The translations under genes were made by a program, and so were the position numbers. Below, piece after piece: positions 20,911-33,000 of a stretch of DNA of 64,000 nt (position 1 is its first letter; each line of letters starts with the position of its first letter). The notes beneath the pieces were generated by a model, which did not search any database, was not told where the DNA came from, and saw only the letters and a list, made by a program, of their open reading frames with translations. Origin of the DNA: Odontocerum albicorne (lineage: Eukaryota; Arthropoda; Insecta; Trichoptera; Odontoceridae); NCBI GenBank assembly GCA_949825065.1, contig OX463842.1, positions 1,929,501-1,993,500 on the forward strand, in the 5' to 3' direction.

Positions 20911-21535
20911 TTTATTATTACACATGACAAGAAATATACATAATTTGCGAAAAAACCACAGGTAATCTAATTTGGACATACATTATTTTAATGGATCTGG
21001 GTTTGTCGCCTTTCATTTATCGTATCACCAGTAAACTAGACTTCTGCCTGTATCTCACTAAGTATATTTAGCATGAAAAAATAAATCGATACTTCTTTAC
21101 GGTTTTTGATTACACAAAAACAAACTCCATTGCACGTTCTCATCAACCTGACAAACAGTGACACTCAATTACAACTGGAAATATCATGCGGAATCAAACA
21201 CTTCACACATCATCACTCCAGAAAGACCAAACTTGTTCATCCCTTAATATTTCGCACACAATCATAAGAATAAAAACAAACCCAAAATGAAACAAAAATA
21301 AAACCAAAAATGTTCATACCAGAATATACCGCACACAATCATAAGAATAAAAATTAACACAAAAATATACAGAAACACAAATACAAAACAACAAAAATCA
21401 AAACAACAAGACCACACTCAAGAGCCCACACAAATCTTTTAAACACGTCATTCAGCCTGAAAGCCCAAGTACTCAAAATCCTGTCGCAATAACAACCACG
21501 CTCCAATCGACTGTCTAAATGGTTTTCCTTCCTTT
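20911..21535 (-). mobile_element. LINE 3' end with (TAA)n tail (family D, copy 1)
   Basis: Matches 28665-29260 over its length: ACACATGACAAGAAATATAC, GGATCTGGGTTTGTCGCCTT, CTGCCTGTATCTCACTAAG, CAACCTGACAAACAGTGACA, AAGCCCAAGTACTCAAAATC, CCTGTCGCAATAACAACCAC. The TTATTATTA at the low end is the tail on the minus strand. In copy 2 the other end runs into reverse-transcriptase C-terminal codons, so this is a 3' UTR. Truncated at the 5' end near 21535. Confidence 0.75.
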
Positions 21536-22250
21536 ATACACTAAACCACTATAACAAAATATAGTATACTAGACAATATAAAAAAAAATATTTCAAGTGT
21601 CAATAAATTTAATGGATTTTTCCTGAAGCAGCTGAGCGACATGTGAAACACGTCTATCATATATGAGGACACACACGGTACATATATGCATGTCTTGATG
21701 GTGATAATGATAAAGAAGTTAATATTATATAATTACAATGAAAACAATATAAAAAAAATGTTTCAATACATATTTTTTTAAGCTTCTCAATAATATAATG
21801 TCAATATTATGAATAATTCACAAACAAAAAAATAATACATTTTATCGTTTTATTTACTAATCAGCTTCTGCACATTCATGTTCATTTATTTTCTTTTAAA
21901 ATTATTCATTTCTATTATCATACAATTTCAGATTCAAGTTAAAATTATAAATTTAGTTTGGGTCTAAAGTTGCGTTGTTTTTCTATAAACGATAAAATAT
22001 TTATAACACTTGGCAACAGTTCTTACGTTAAATGAAAAACATTTATTTTAATACATTGTCAACTAACTTAACTTATTTTTTAATAGCATATCATATGTAA
22101 GTTGGGCCATTTGAACTTGAAAATTGTATTTATTCTGCTAAGATGTAAAGATTATGACGGATTAAAAGTGCACGGTAGTTGAAGAATTTGAATTAAGTAA
22201 ATAATTAATTTTCAGTGTTTTTTTTACTATTAACAACGCGGTTAAATTTA
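21536..22250. other. AT-rich, nothing recognised
   Basis: No gene or repeat recognised. Confidence 0.3.
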
Positions 22251-22415
22251 TGCACCACGTGGCAGCTCTTGGAAGCTCGTTCCATAGTTGCAACACATGG
22301 CAACTCTTGGAAGCTCGTTCCATAGTTGCACCACGTGGCAACTCTTGGAAGCTCGTTCCATAGTTGCACCACGTGGCAACTCTTGGAAGCTCGTTCTATA
22401 GTTGCGCCACGTGTG
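22251..22415 (+). repeat. Tandem array of a 38-bp unit carrying CACGTG
   Basis: Just over four units of TGCACCACGTGGCAACTCTT, GGAAGCTCGTTCCATAGT. The palindromic E-box CACGTG is kept in units 1, 3, 4 and the partial fifth and is CACATG in unit 2. Flanks are AT-rich and unrelated. Confidence 0.9.
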
Positions 22416-23329
22416 CCGCAAGCGAAGGTAATAAAATTAGGTGTGATTTACTGGTATACAAAGAAGTCTCATGGCCCGATTGAAAAGAACATCCATTAAA
22501 TATTAAAGAACCTTTTTGATAGATGTATTAAGAGTTTAAGATGTATTTGATATAAAATATTAAATAAATATTTATTTAACGTCAAAACACTGATCTACTC
22601 GACTCAAAGCTTTTCAGAAAGTTGCAACGAGACGAACACATGCAATAGACACACTGAACATATTATTCTCACACATACATACATAAATCACAATAAAAAA
22701 AAACATTCAGTAGAGGAAATAAAATTTTATTGTCATCGTATTTATTCTTGCTGAGGCGAGATCACATCAAAAATGCGCCAACGATTTGTAAAAATGCAGT
22801 GGTTTTTTGCGCGCGCGCCGCGGTCCGGCCGCGAGCCTGGCCGCGGCCAATACATAATTCATGACTATTAAATACCTGGCAATATCATATCATTGTCCAC
22901 CGGCTCTTCGTTGGAAGGAGTTGCAGCGAAACGTGAACAAGTCCAAAGATAGGAATAGTCACTTTTACTTACAAATGTCACACCAGGAGGGATCACTGAA
23001 TTTGCACGACTGTAATGCAGCTAGTCAATGACAATATCATATAGTTTACGATGAAAATTATTCTAGCGTAAATATAATCCAGCGTTAATTTAAAACAGAG
23101 AGCTAGAAACACCAATGACACATTTACAAATAGCCTGTGTTTTTCTTTAATAAAATAACTTTGAAAACCAAATGTTTCTTACTATTTTTTAAATTGTGAT
23201 TCATTTGAACGTATTCATGCAAAAAGTTAAGTTGGTAGTATTCTCCATAAATAGTGGAAAAAAAGAACGATGGGAAGGAAGGAAAGAACCGTTATAGCTA
23301 CCTTCACGCTGTGGTATTGGAGGGGGATG
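22416..23329. other. Intergenic with an extreme GC spot at 22808-22852
   Basis: 22808-22852 contains GCGCGCGCGCCGCGGTCCGG and GAGCCTGGCCGCGGCCAAT, all CpG-dense and with CCGCGG palindromes, inside AT-rich DNA. The next 150 bases are moderately GC-rich. No frame is convincing; promoter relic or repeat fragment are both possible. Confidence 0.35.
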
Positions 23330-23625
23330 CTCCATATCCCAAGGACCGCAACATCTGTATCATCCAAGACAAGATCGAAAAGCTTTCAACAACTTGCAGA
23401 AAAAGAATTCTTACTTACTTTGGGTATGTTGATAGTAAAAAACATGAAAGTCTGTAAAAGCTGGAGATCAAGAGGACTGTTGAGGGAAAGCGAGCAAAAG
23501 GAAGGTATTTTACGATATGGAAAGTTCAAATAAAAGCATTTAACAGGATTGACATTATACGCGCGGTAGTCAGCATGCTCCAGGACCAGGAAGGATGGAG
23601 ACAGGTGGTACACCAAGTTTAAGAC
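23330..23625 (+). pseudogene. LINE reverse-transcriptase tail (family N)
   Basis: One frame opened at 23254 reads NICIIQDKIEKLSTTCRKR, ILTYFGYVDSKKHESL and stops; it resumes as KLEIKRTVEGKRAKGRY, QIKAFNRIDI and MLQDQEGWRQVVHQV. The order (R..YFGH..R...), (EGKR.RGR), (DR..WR..V) is that of insect LINE C-termini. Truncated and with one nonsense codon at least. Confidence 0.6.
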
Positions 23626-24084
23626 AAATCAGAGGACAAAGATGCTCAGCATTGTGCACAGGATGAAAAATATACAAAATAGATCTAAGTGTAATTTGCA
23701 TTATTTTAAAATGAACGTAAACATATAAAAATGACTCAAATCATATTTTATCTGCTCTTAGGTAATCGATTCAACATCTTTTGGATTTGTATGAGCCAAT
23801 GCGAAAAAAATGCTACATTCTGTGGACGATAATTATTTTTTTAAATGTAAATATCCGATATATTTTGTATAGTCTCGTGTCTGGCTTGTTTTTGTGCACT
23901 ATGATTGTGTGCGAGACTTTTGATTTATCTGAAATGGTGAAGTATACGTGGAGTGGACGCACGCGATTCATATATATAATTAAGTATCACTTCTTATCAA
24001 GTTTATGAGAAATTGTGACGAAGGTATAGATGATCAATAATCAGTAAAAAAAAGCATCGTCTTCTTATTTCCATGTTAATGTGG
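23626..24084. other. Intergenic, nothing recognised
   Basis: A 75-codon hydrophobic frame (23781-24008) has no family resemblance. Confidence 0.3.
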
Positions 24085-24465
24085 CTTCAGTGAGATACAG
24101 GCCAAATCCTAGTTTACTGGAGACCTGATAAATAAAAGGCATCACACCTAGATCCATATAAATTGAGTGTCAACTTAACGACTTAAACGACTTGTCGTTT
24201 GTCTTGTTTTTCATAAATTATGTCTTAATACATTTTTTTAACCTGGCGAGTTTATTGCCATGTGTCAATCTCTTCCAATCAACCAGAAAGATGTTTTTAC
24301 AGGCCCTAAGTGTTAACCAGACTGGAATCCTATTTAAAAAAATCTGCGTTCCAGCGGGGATCGAACCCGCAACCTCCGGATCGGCAGACAAGTGTCTTAC
24401 CACCAGGCCACGGAGGTCGTCTGTCGTTTGTCTTACTTGTCATGTAAATAAATAAATAAAAATAT
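24085..24465 (+). mobile_element. LINE 3' end (family D), split by a SINE
   Basis: GTGAGATACAGGCCAAATCC, TAGTTTACTGGAG, GATAAATAAAAGGCATCACA and CCTAGATCCATATAAA match the reverse complement of 20920-21060. After the SINE, ACTTGTCATGTAAATAAATA supplies the expected end and tail. Plus orientation, 5'-truncated. Confidence 0.65.
24206..24421 (-). mobile_element. tRNA-derived SINE (family S), complete with target duplication
   Basis: Flanked by the exact 13-bp direct repeat TGTCGTTTGTCTT at 24193-24205 and 24422-24434. On the minus strand the head reads GACCTCCGTGGCCTGGTGGT then GAGGTTGCGGGTTCGATCCC, with good A (TGGCCTGGTGG) and B (GGTTCGATCC) boxes for RNA polymerase III. The body ends with GCCATGTGTCAATCTC inverted and an A-rich tail. 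Best-preserved member and the reference for the copies at 3643, 6556, 7366, 10885, 17975, 35695, 38362, 40140, 45187, 52855 and 59905. Confidence 0.9.
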
Positions 24466-25900
24466 TAATACAGTATTTGCGCTGACATGATCATGCAAAA
24501 CAAATATTTTATAACTTTTCAGTGACTTAGTTTTTACAGTATTATAGTTCCATCTATAAGACGAGCTTACATTAATAATATATTATATATAAATTGGACT
24601 TGACCAAATTGTGTTCTGAGCTCGATACTACACTATGCAGCGCGTTACGCCGCTGCATTTTTGTTCGTACGCAGTGTGCGCTCAATGCTTGATTGCCGGT
24701 AATTGATACAGCTTGTCATCAGATGCAATCCACATGTATATGTTCATTTATTGGTGTCCTGCGACAGCACTTTGCTCATGTTATCCGGGACATTGCTAAT
24801 GTCTTTTTGGCAAAAAACCTATGCTAACGCACTGCCTCGATCATTAAGATTGTTATGCAATGTCGATCATCGCATTAAAAAGGAAATGAGAATTAGTGTT
24901 TTACCACACGTAGGATGTCTCTTGAGACCCTTGAAATAACAAGGAAAAGAATTTTTGGATATATAAAGTCCATGTTCTATTCGAAAGCATTGTTTAATCG
25001 ATTTGAGTTCACTCTGACAAATTTGGGCATGACATTATCATATTTATTGGCATCAACATTGGTGTTGAATAAACGCGTAAACTATTTTTTTATAATTATA
25101 AAAACATATGTAATTATGACAAGCTACAGTTTATTTGTAGTTTCATTGTGTACCATCAATTCGATTATATACTTGTATAAACTCGCCCACTTCAATCTGA
25201 TTGACCTCACTGCCGCTCTACCTTGCATTTTTAGTCTAGGTTTTTAATGTATTGACTTTCTATATAAATTGATTATATGATTTCATTAGATTTTATATTT
25301 AAAGACACTTTTAGCGAATAACTTTCGTCAATAACGAATTTACGTAAGAATGATTTTCTCGTTATTCCAGCTCAACGTGGAGGATACGTTTACTCTTAGA
25401 ATAATTTCTATAAACGAGTATATAACATATATAAGGATAGTAAGTGAAAAACCTTAGCTTTTGCAGTCTTTCCAAAGTACAAATAATTAGTTGAATTTTA
25501 AATGTAAAAATATTTATTTTATACTTAAAACAATTGAAAAATTAAATATTTGTATAGCGTTACTAAATTTTTTTAAATTACTAAATTAAGTAACTAAAAT
25601 AATTTAATTTGAATAATTATATAAACAATACGTTATATGATGAAAGATAATTTCCGAAAAACGGAAAACTTTAATTCTAGAATAAAATGACCATCCATCA
25701 AATTCTAAACACAAAAATATTAAGCGTTCTAAAATAAATTTAACAGTTTACAGATAACAGTTAAAACGGCTTATTAAAAATTAAATAAGAAATAATAAAT
25801 CCTCAAAATGAAATAAATATACATTTTTTTAATTTTATTGAAATAGTTTATTAAAGTCAAGTAAATTTTTGCTCATAGTAATCCAGTAGGTATTGATTAT
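24466..25900. other. Intergenic, no supported gene
   Basis: 24600-24940 is somewhat less AT-rich (CTATGCAGCGCGTTACGCCG, GCAGTGTGCGCTCAATGC). Two frames cross it: 24703-24939 and 24915-25247, the latter rich in hydrophobic residues. Neither resembles a known protein to me and neither has visible splice sites that would support it. 25250-25900 is featureless AT-rich sequence. Confidence 0.3.
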
Positions 25901-26100
25901 GATCACTAGGTCATGGTGTTGGAAATTGAAAAATCCTGAATCCTGCACTACGAAGGAAAAAGACACGCGGTACTACAACTCTTCGGGAGTGAGGACGCAG
26001 TTGGCAGCTCACACCGTCATCTGCTCCATATAAGAGCCAGCCCAGTTTTTGCCAACAGACAGGGTCATCGATATTTACTCGTATTTTATTACACATAACT
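25901..26100. other. GC-richer unique block
   Basis: Contains GACACGCGGTACTACAACTC, GGGAGTGAGGACGCAGTTGG and CTGCTCCATATAAGAGCCAG. TATAAGAG could be a core-promoter element, but nothing downstream supports a transcript. Confidence 0.25.
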
Positions 26101-28664
26101 ACGGCGCAAAAAGTGCGAATGCTAGGCCCCTGTACGTGGTGAAAGTATTAATATTTCATAAGTTATATACTTATTTGCAGTCCAAGCATCATCTTTATAT
26201 TTTATAAATCCGATGCGTTAGATACACAAACAACTTGTGGAAAATTTGAAATATTCACTTAAAAGGCTTTATAACAATACAATCCAAATACAACTCATCA
26301 TTTAATGTTATTCAATATTTTTTTATAATTCGATAATATGGACGTGAGACGTTTAGTTCAATAATATAAGAAAATAACTAAGACATACAAATACATTAAT
26401 ATTGTAAGACAAGTTATAAAGATTGGACGATCTGACAAATAAGATTCAGAAACAATTTATATGGGTTTAAGAAGAGTTTCAATTTAATATTTATCTGACT
26501 ACCAAAACTTAAAAACATTTATTATTTTTAATATTCTTACTATTTTCAATAATTATTTGTTTCGAATATTTCAATACCTTTGAAATTGACCATTTGAGAA
26601 TTATATATTCCTTTAAAAAAAGCTCTTCCTTTCTAATATACTCGTATAAACATTAAATGTCAATTTGGTTTTCACATTAGTTTTTATCTGAAGTAATGAA
26701 TCAATTTTATTAATTAATTGAATTATAATTTAAGTAGGCGCTTTCTATGGCGTATTTGGTAGAAAGTGTGCGTTTCATTATAGGGTTTAAGGTTTGATTA
26801 CTTGTACCTAAAGATACAAAAGGTCCCAGTTTGGTTTTTCAGATAAGTCCATTTAATGAATTTTAGTTAAATTTTCTTTGATTGGTGCTTTAGATATCAT
26901 TACATATTTTCTATTTTGTTTATTTATTTATTTTAAACGACTCCACCATTAGTTGAATTACATCAAATAAATGATTATTGAAAACAGTAATCAAAAAAAC
27001 TAAAAATAATTATAAGATGAACGGTTTTTCTCTTTCCATAAGGGTGAATTTGGAAAAAAAGTTGAATCTAACCAACTATATAATAAATAAACAAAATGTC
27101 TAACAAAGTCAAAGGAAATTCTTTCTTGTGAGTTGGACTGAGTGATAAAAATCACAATGTTTAGTGTATACCAAAATAATTATAGTTTATAATTTTATGT
27201 ATTAACTATATAATGGCACAAATCAACGTTATAATTTTTTAATTAAAACAATGAATTTACTCTTTCCATAATTGAAAATTTAAAAAAATAACAAAAAAAG
27301 TTGTAAATAATCATATCAAATATAGATTACTAAGATTTCCAACCAAAGTTAAAGGAAATTATTTTTTTGAGTCAAACTATACTATAGTTGTTTAACGTAT
27401 ACCTAAATATGTTAACAAATGAATAACAATGGGTTTTGAAAAAATTAGAGCCAATATATTTGAAACATTGTCTTTGAAGGTTTCACAGTTTAAGACATTT
27501 CATCAATGAAAAGCCTACGCCACGAAACAGTGTCATGGACGGAAATAGCGAGGTTTAATAGAGGTCACAACTGTTAGCTGTTAAGAGAATAACAAGGAAG
27601 AATAAACATAAACGTTCAGATATTATCTTGTCATTGAAATTACTAAATCATTTTAAAATTATTAATAACGAGAGAATAATTCAGCACGAAACTACACGAG
27701 CAACTAATAATCTCGACACAGCATCGATTACAAGCAAAACACATATAATTGCCCATAGACACAACTCAGGCGCGCTAAATAGGCGTGCATCTAATGAAAT
27801 CAAAGTTAAATCCTCCATAGATATTATTGATCAACAAGTACTCTTGTGTATTTACAGATTGACGCAAATTAAAATAATGAAGGGTATTAACGTTTAAGAA
27901 ATAAACTCAGCCCCTGGATGCGCGGTGCCAAGCATTGCGCGCGAAATGCGTGTACGAAATTAAATTGCCGTGCGCGCTGCGAAAAATTACAGCACTTTTT
28001 TCATAGCAATCGCATTACTAAGTCGTAAATTCCGCTGTTATAATTTCTTGTCCCTTTTTCATGTGACGACACTGGGAATCGATATGTTGCTCACACACCG
28101 ATGGATGACGTCTGATAAATGATATTTTATTATGCTTTTTTTTTAAGTTTCAAAATAAAAGTAACACCGTCGTATTTTAACCAACAAACAAAAACTCTTT
28201 TTTTCTTTTCCACTTCACAGAGTTTTTGACGATAGGTTATTAACTAAGTGGAAACCTCTAGAAATTTTAAATGATGCGTTTTTTAAATCTTAGTTAAAAA
28301 TATATGATACTTTTCCTAACTTTATAGACAATGTTCGTAGTAGTTTAAGAGTGTAGTATAGTTCGTTGCCTTCGGATATAATTAATATCAACAAATGTTG
28401 TGCATATCAATCTTTTTCGAAATTTGATTGAATTAATTCAATACTTGTGTTATTCAAATTTTTTAAAACACTTCATTCATCATTTCTAGTTCTTTTAAAA
28501 ACTACTATAGTAATGTGTGAAGTTTTTTATAAAACCCTTATTGGATAAACAATTTAAATACCTACAACTCATTTATTAATTTTTAACGACAGCCTTCACA
28601 AAAAAAATTAAATCACTACAAATTTTACAAAAAAAAAGTTTTATTATTAAAAATACATCACAAT
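26101..28664. other. Long AT-rich stretch, nothing supported
   Basis: No repeat family recognised over about 2.5 kb. An 89-codon frame at 27628-27897 (HIIAHRHNSGALNRRASNE) has a more protein-like composition than most, but no known motif. 27900-28000 holds a small CpG patch (GGATGCGCGGTGCCAAGC, GCCGTGCGCGCTGCG). Poly-A/T tracts are frequent. Confidence 0.3.
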
Positions 28665-29410
28665 TATTATTATTATTATTATTATTATTACACATGACAA
28701 GAAATATACACAATTTGAGAAAAAACAACAGGTAATTTGATTTGGACATATAATTTTAATGGATCTGGGTTTGTTGCCTTTCATTTGTCGTATCCCCAGT
28801 AAACTAGGCTTTTGCCTGTATCTCACTGAAGATATTTAGCATGAAAAAATAAATCGATACTTCTTTCCGATTTTTGATAACACAAAAAACCCCGTTGCAC
28901 GCTCTCATCAACCTGACAAACAGTGACACTCAACTACAACTGGAAACATCTTGCGAAACTCAACTCCTCACACATTATCACTCCAGAAAGACCAAAAATA
29001 TTCATCCCACAATATACCGCACACAATCATAAGAATAAAAATCAAAACAAATCCAAAACAAAAAAAGAAGAAAAAAAGAAAAACACACAGAAACACAAAT
29101 ACAAAAACAACCAAAATTAAAACAACAAGAAGAGACCCACACTCACGAGCTCACATAAATCCTTTCCACTCGTCATTCATCCTGAAAGCCCAAGTACTCA
29201 AAATCCTGTCGCAATAACAACCACGCTCCGATCGACTGTCTAAATGGTTTTCCTACCTTTACTTTTATTGAAGTCGGCACGCCATTGTATGTAATGGGAG
29301 CCAAATAAGCATATTGCCTTTGGGCAAAAGAGGTTTTAACTCTAGGGATGGTGAACATTCCATTAGTTGCCATGCGTGTCATGTGTGTCTGCTGAGTTTG
29401 CATCTTCCCC
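28665..29410 (-). mobile_element. LINE 3' end with coding tail and (TAA)n (family D, copy 2)
   Basis: On the minus strand the frame 29403-29173 reads MQTQQTHMTRMATNGMFTIP, RVKTSFAQRQYAYLAPITYN, GVPTSIK and a terminal WLLLRQDFEYLGFQDE, then a stop. In L2/CR1-type LINEs the reverse transcriptase ends in a comparable segment (P...T...Q.S..Y.AP..YN.LP..I). A 3' UTR of about 500 bases and a perfect (TAA)n tail at 28665-28690 follow. The tail form agrees with target-primed LINEs that end in microsatellites. The catalytic part is missing. Confidence 0.7.
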
Positions 29411-29773
29411 TCCTCTCGATGGTAGTGCCAGAGAATGGATTTGAGATGTAAATTGGCTATTACAATAGGAATGCATAATCAAAACCGTAAATTATTTATG
29501 TGTGAAAAAGAAAAAAATAAATTACATAAGTACATGAAAACCCAAAATTACTTTTACGATTCTTAATTTTAAAAAAATATTTAAATTCACCATGATAAAT
29601 TTAAAGTAATCAACGTTGAAAAATTTATAATATTCCTGATTTAAGCTTCCCCCTGGAGAAACTAGAAATATTGACATTTATTGTATTCTACAGTTTGTGG
29701 ATGAGGAGAGACATAATAGTTGACAACACGAATGAATTTTCACAGGTTCCTGCCAAAAAAATTTATGAAATAA
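29411..29773. other. AT-rich, nothing recognised
   Basis: Directly precedes the mariner terminus. No repeat or gene recognised. Confidence 0.3.
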
Positions 29774-30055
29774 TATTAGGTCCTTACATATGAAATTGGC
29801 GTTTTGCCGTACTGGCAACTTTGATCTCAAATATCTTCTCTTTGGTTAGGAATTCCAAATTCAAATTTATACAGCTATTTACTCAAGTATTTGTGTTTCG
29901 AAAATTATAATTCATTTGTTTTTTCCTCAATTGTTTTTTTTCTTTGCGTCACTCAGTTTACAAAATGGAAAACTTGAAATATCGCGTTATTTACGAGTAC
30001 GAGTTCCACCGTGGCACCAGTGCTGCAGAAACGGCTCGAAGGATTAATGATGTGT

Positions 30056-30066
30056 ATGTCGACGGT
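30056..30066 (+). repeat. 11-bp target site duplication, left copy
   Basis: ATGTCGACGGT, identical to 33402-33412, bounds the RTE element inside the mariner transposase gene. Confidence 0.95.
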
Positions 30067-33000
30067 CTCGGTGCTCACAATTTTGGTAGGGTCACGGAGA
30101 TGCGTGTTTTGCTGGAAAACATGTGTCTATTAAATACCGTGTAATGCCACAGTTGCATTCCATCAGCAACACTACCAATAGTCCTACTCCTCAGCGTCCA
30201 CGAGTGGCCTCTGGCCCCGCGAGCCCTGGGCAATGTGGTCACTAGCACAAATAACATCAGTGCCATAGCGGATGAGGAGAGGATGAATGGCGAGTGTCCG
30301 GCGCCATAAAACCGGGCCCCCCCAGCTAAGGGTAGGTAACCCCGAAAGAAAAATCCCTGGAGAAGGCAACGGGAAACCACTCCAGTATATTCCCAGGATA
30401 TCACTATGAAGAGAAAACAAACAGCCACGGCCCCGAGTCCCGGGCGACCCTTCGATGGGTCAGGGGTGCTAAGAATCTCCCGGCTCAACATAGTGAAAGA
30501 CATGATAAAGATCGGAACTTGGAATGTGAGAAGTTTATATGCTGCTGGTAAAATAGACAATGTTGCACAGGAAATGAACAGAATGAAGATTAATATCCTT
30601 GGTATTAGCGAACTCAGATGGACTGGAACAGGTGTGCATCAGCACAACAAGGGTAACCTATATTATTCAGGAAGTGATGTATCTGACAGGAGCCACCGGA
30701 ATGGGGTTGGCATATTTGTATCAATGGACTATATTAGATTTGTTAAAAAGTTTATACCTGTATCGGATAGAATCATTATCCTACAATTAGAAGCAAGACC
30801 TTTCAATGTAAATATCATACAAGTATACGCACCAACAGCTGACTCTAAATATGATGATGAAGTTGAGAGACTTTATGAAGGCATTGCACAGATTCTGAAA
30901 TCAACCAAGAGTGATGACATCAATATTATAATTGGAGACTTTAATGCGAAAATAGGACAAGGCCGCCGTTCGCATTTAGTTGGAGATTATGGTCTAGGAG
31001 ATTCCAATAAAAGAGGCGACAGAATGTTTGAGTTCTGTGAAGAACACAATATGGTTGTTGTCAACACATGGTACAAACTTCCTAAACGTAGACTTTACAC
31101 ATGGAGATCCCCACAGGACAATCCAACTATTCCCAACCCTATCAGAAACCAAATAGACTATGCATTGATTGGAGAACGTTTCAGAAATAGTATTAAACGT
31201 GCCACAACATACCCTGGTGCTGATATAGGATCGGATCACAGTCCACTTGTTATTGACATCAGATTGAAGTTAAAGGTACTTGCAAGGAAAACCAAAAGAA
31301 CAGGACTGAACACAAAGAAACTGAAAGATCCACTTACCAGGGATACAATGTCATCCGAGCTGAATTATAAATTGCAACAACTTAACAATGTCAACAGTGG
31401 TACAGTTGAAGAACAATGGAAAATTTTTAAAAACACAATACAGGATATAAGTAAGAAGCATTTGAAATCTGAAAAACTGACTCGTAAGAAGCAATGGATG
31501 ACAGACCACATATTAAACTTAATGGAACAGCGTAGAGTAGTTAGTACCAGGAATCGCAATAGTGATGAATACAGGAACCTCCAAAGGATTATAAAACGTG
31601 AGATCAGGAATGCCAAGGAAGAGTGGATAAAAAAACAATGCGAAGAGTTAGAACAGTATGACCAGATGCATGATGCATTTAATCTGCATAGGAAACTAAA
31701 AGAACTGTCCGGTCTTAATAGTAAACCGAGACCATCATGCCTTACAGATGACTCAAACAATCTAATTTTGGATGATTCAATCATTCAAAAGAAGTGGGAA
31801 GATTATATTCAGAATCTCTTTAAAGACTCTCGCATTGACATTGAAATGCCACAGTGTGATCAAGGTCCTACTATATTAAAATCGGAATTATTACATGCTA
31901 TTAAAAATTCAAAGACCAGAAAGGCAGGTGGACCTGACGAAATCTCCATGGAGGTTATCAAGCTGATTAATGAAAATAATGTTGACTGCTTACTCAAACT
32001 ATTTAACAATATATATGACACAGGGATTATCCCCCAAGATTGGTTAACATCATTATTTATTACTATACCCAAAAAACCAAACCCAAGAAAATGTAATGAC
32101 TATCGTCTTATAAGCCTTATGAGTCATATACTTAAACTATTTCTGAAGATTATACATGCAAGAATAAGACTGAAATGCGAGCAAGACCTGGATGATACCC
32201 AGTTTGGGTTCAGAAATGGCTTCGGTACCCGCGAAGCGTTGACTACAATAAATGTTTTACTCCAGAAATGCCATGATCAAAGAAAAAATGTTTATAGTTG
32301 CTTTATTGATTATGAAAAAGCATTTGACAGAGTCAAACACACAGAGTTGATAAAATTGCTTCAAAGATGTAATGTAGATGATAAAGATGTGAGAGTGATT
32401 AAAAATCTGTACCGGGACCAAAACGCTGTTATCAGACTTGAAAATGGGACCACTTCACAAAGTATTCCCATTCAGCGTGGAGTTAGACAAGGATGTGTAC
32501 TCTCACCTACTTTGTTCAACATGTACTCTGACTTTGTCTTCAAGCAGGCGCTGACTGATATAGATATCGGCGTCAAGGTCAACGGTGTAGTCATCAATAA
32601 CATTAGATATGCTGATGACACGGTTCTACTGGCAGATAGTATAGAAGACCTTCAACAGCTTTTGGATAGGATCAGTTCCACCGGTGAGCATTATGGTTTG
32701 AACATTAATGTCAACAAAACTAAGCTGATGATTTTCAGTCGAGAAAGTCATCCAAATGCAAATCTTCGGCTGGGTGGTGTCAATATTGAAAGGGTAAAGC
32801 AGTTTAAGTACTTGGGCAGCATCATCACTGAGAATCTGGACCCCGATATAGAAATTAAATGTAGAATAGAAGCAGCTCGTGCAGCTTTTAATAAAATGAA
32901 AAATCTTCTCTGCAACGATAATGTAAATTTGAAGCTCAGACAAAGAATGATCAAGTGTTATGTGTGGTCGGTTTTGCTTTATGGTGTCGAGGCATGGACC

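Noticed and set aside
24350..24421. tRNA gene on the minus strand
   Set aside because: A and B boxes are good but the acceptor stem does not close and the sequence continues into a SINE body with target duplications.
24915..25247. 110-codon hydrophobic frame, possible receptor fragment
   Set aside because: Composition follows the AT-rich background and no receptor motif is present.
27628..27897. 89-codon frame with a less biased composition
   Set aside because: No recognisable motif, no splice signals, no repeat relation; noted only as part of the intergenic interval.
20911..29260. LTR pair flanking a 7-kb retrotransposon (two similar 600-bp repeats in the same orientation)
   Set aside because: Both copies end in (TAA)n and copy 2 continues into LINE reverse-transcriptase C-terminal codons; there is no gag/pol between them and no primer-binding site.
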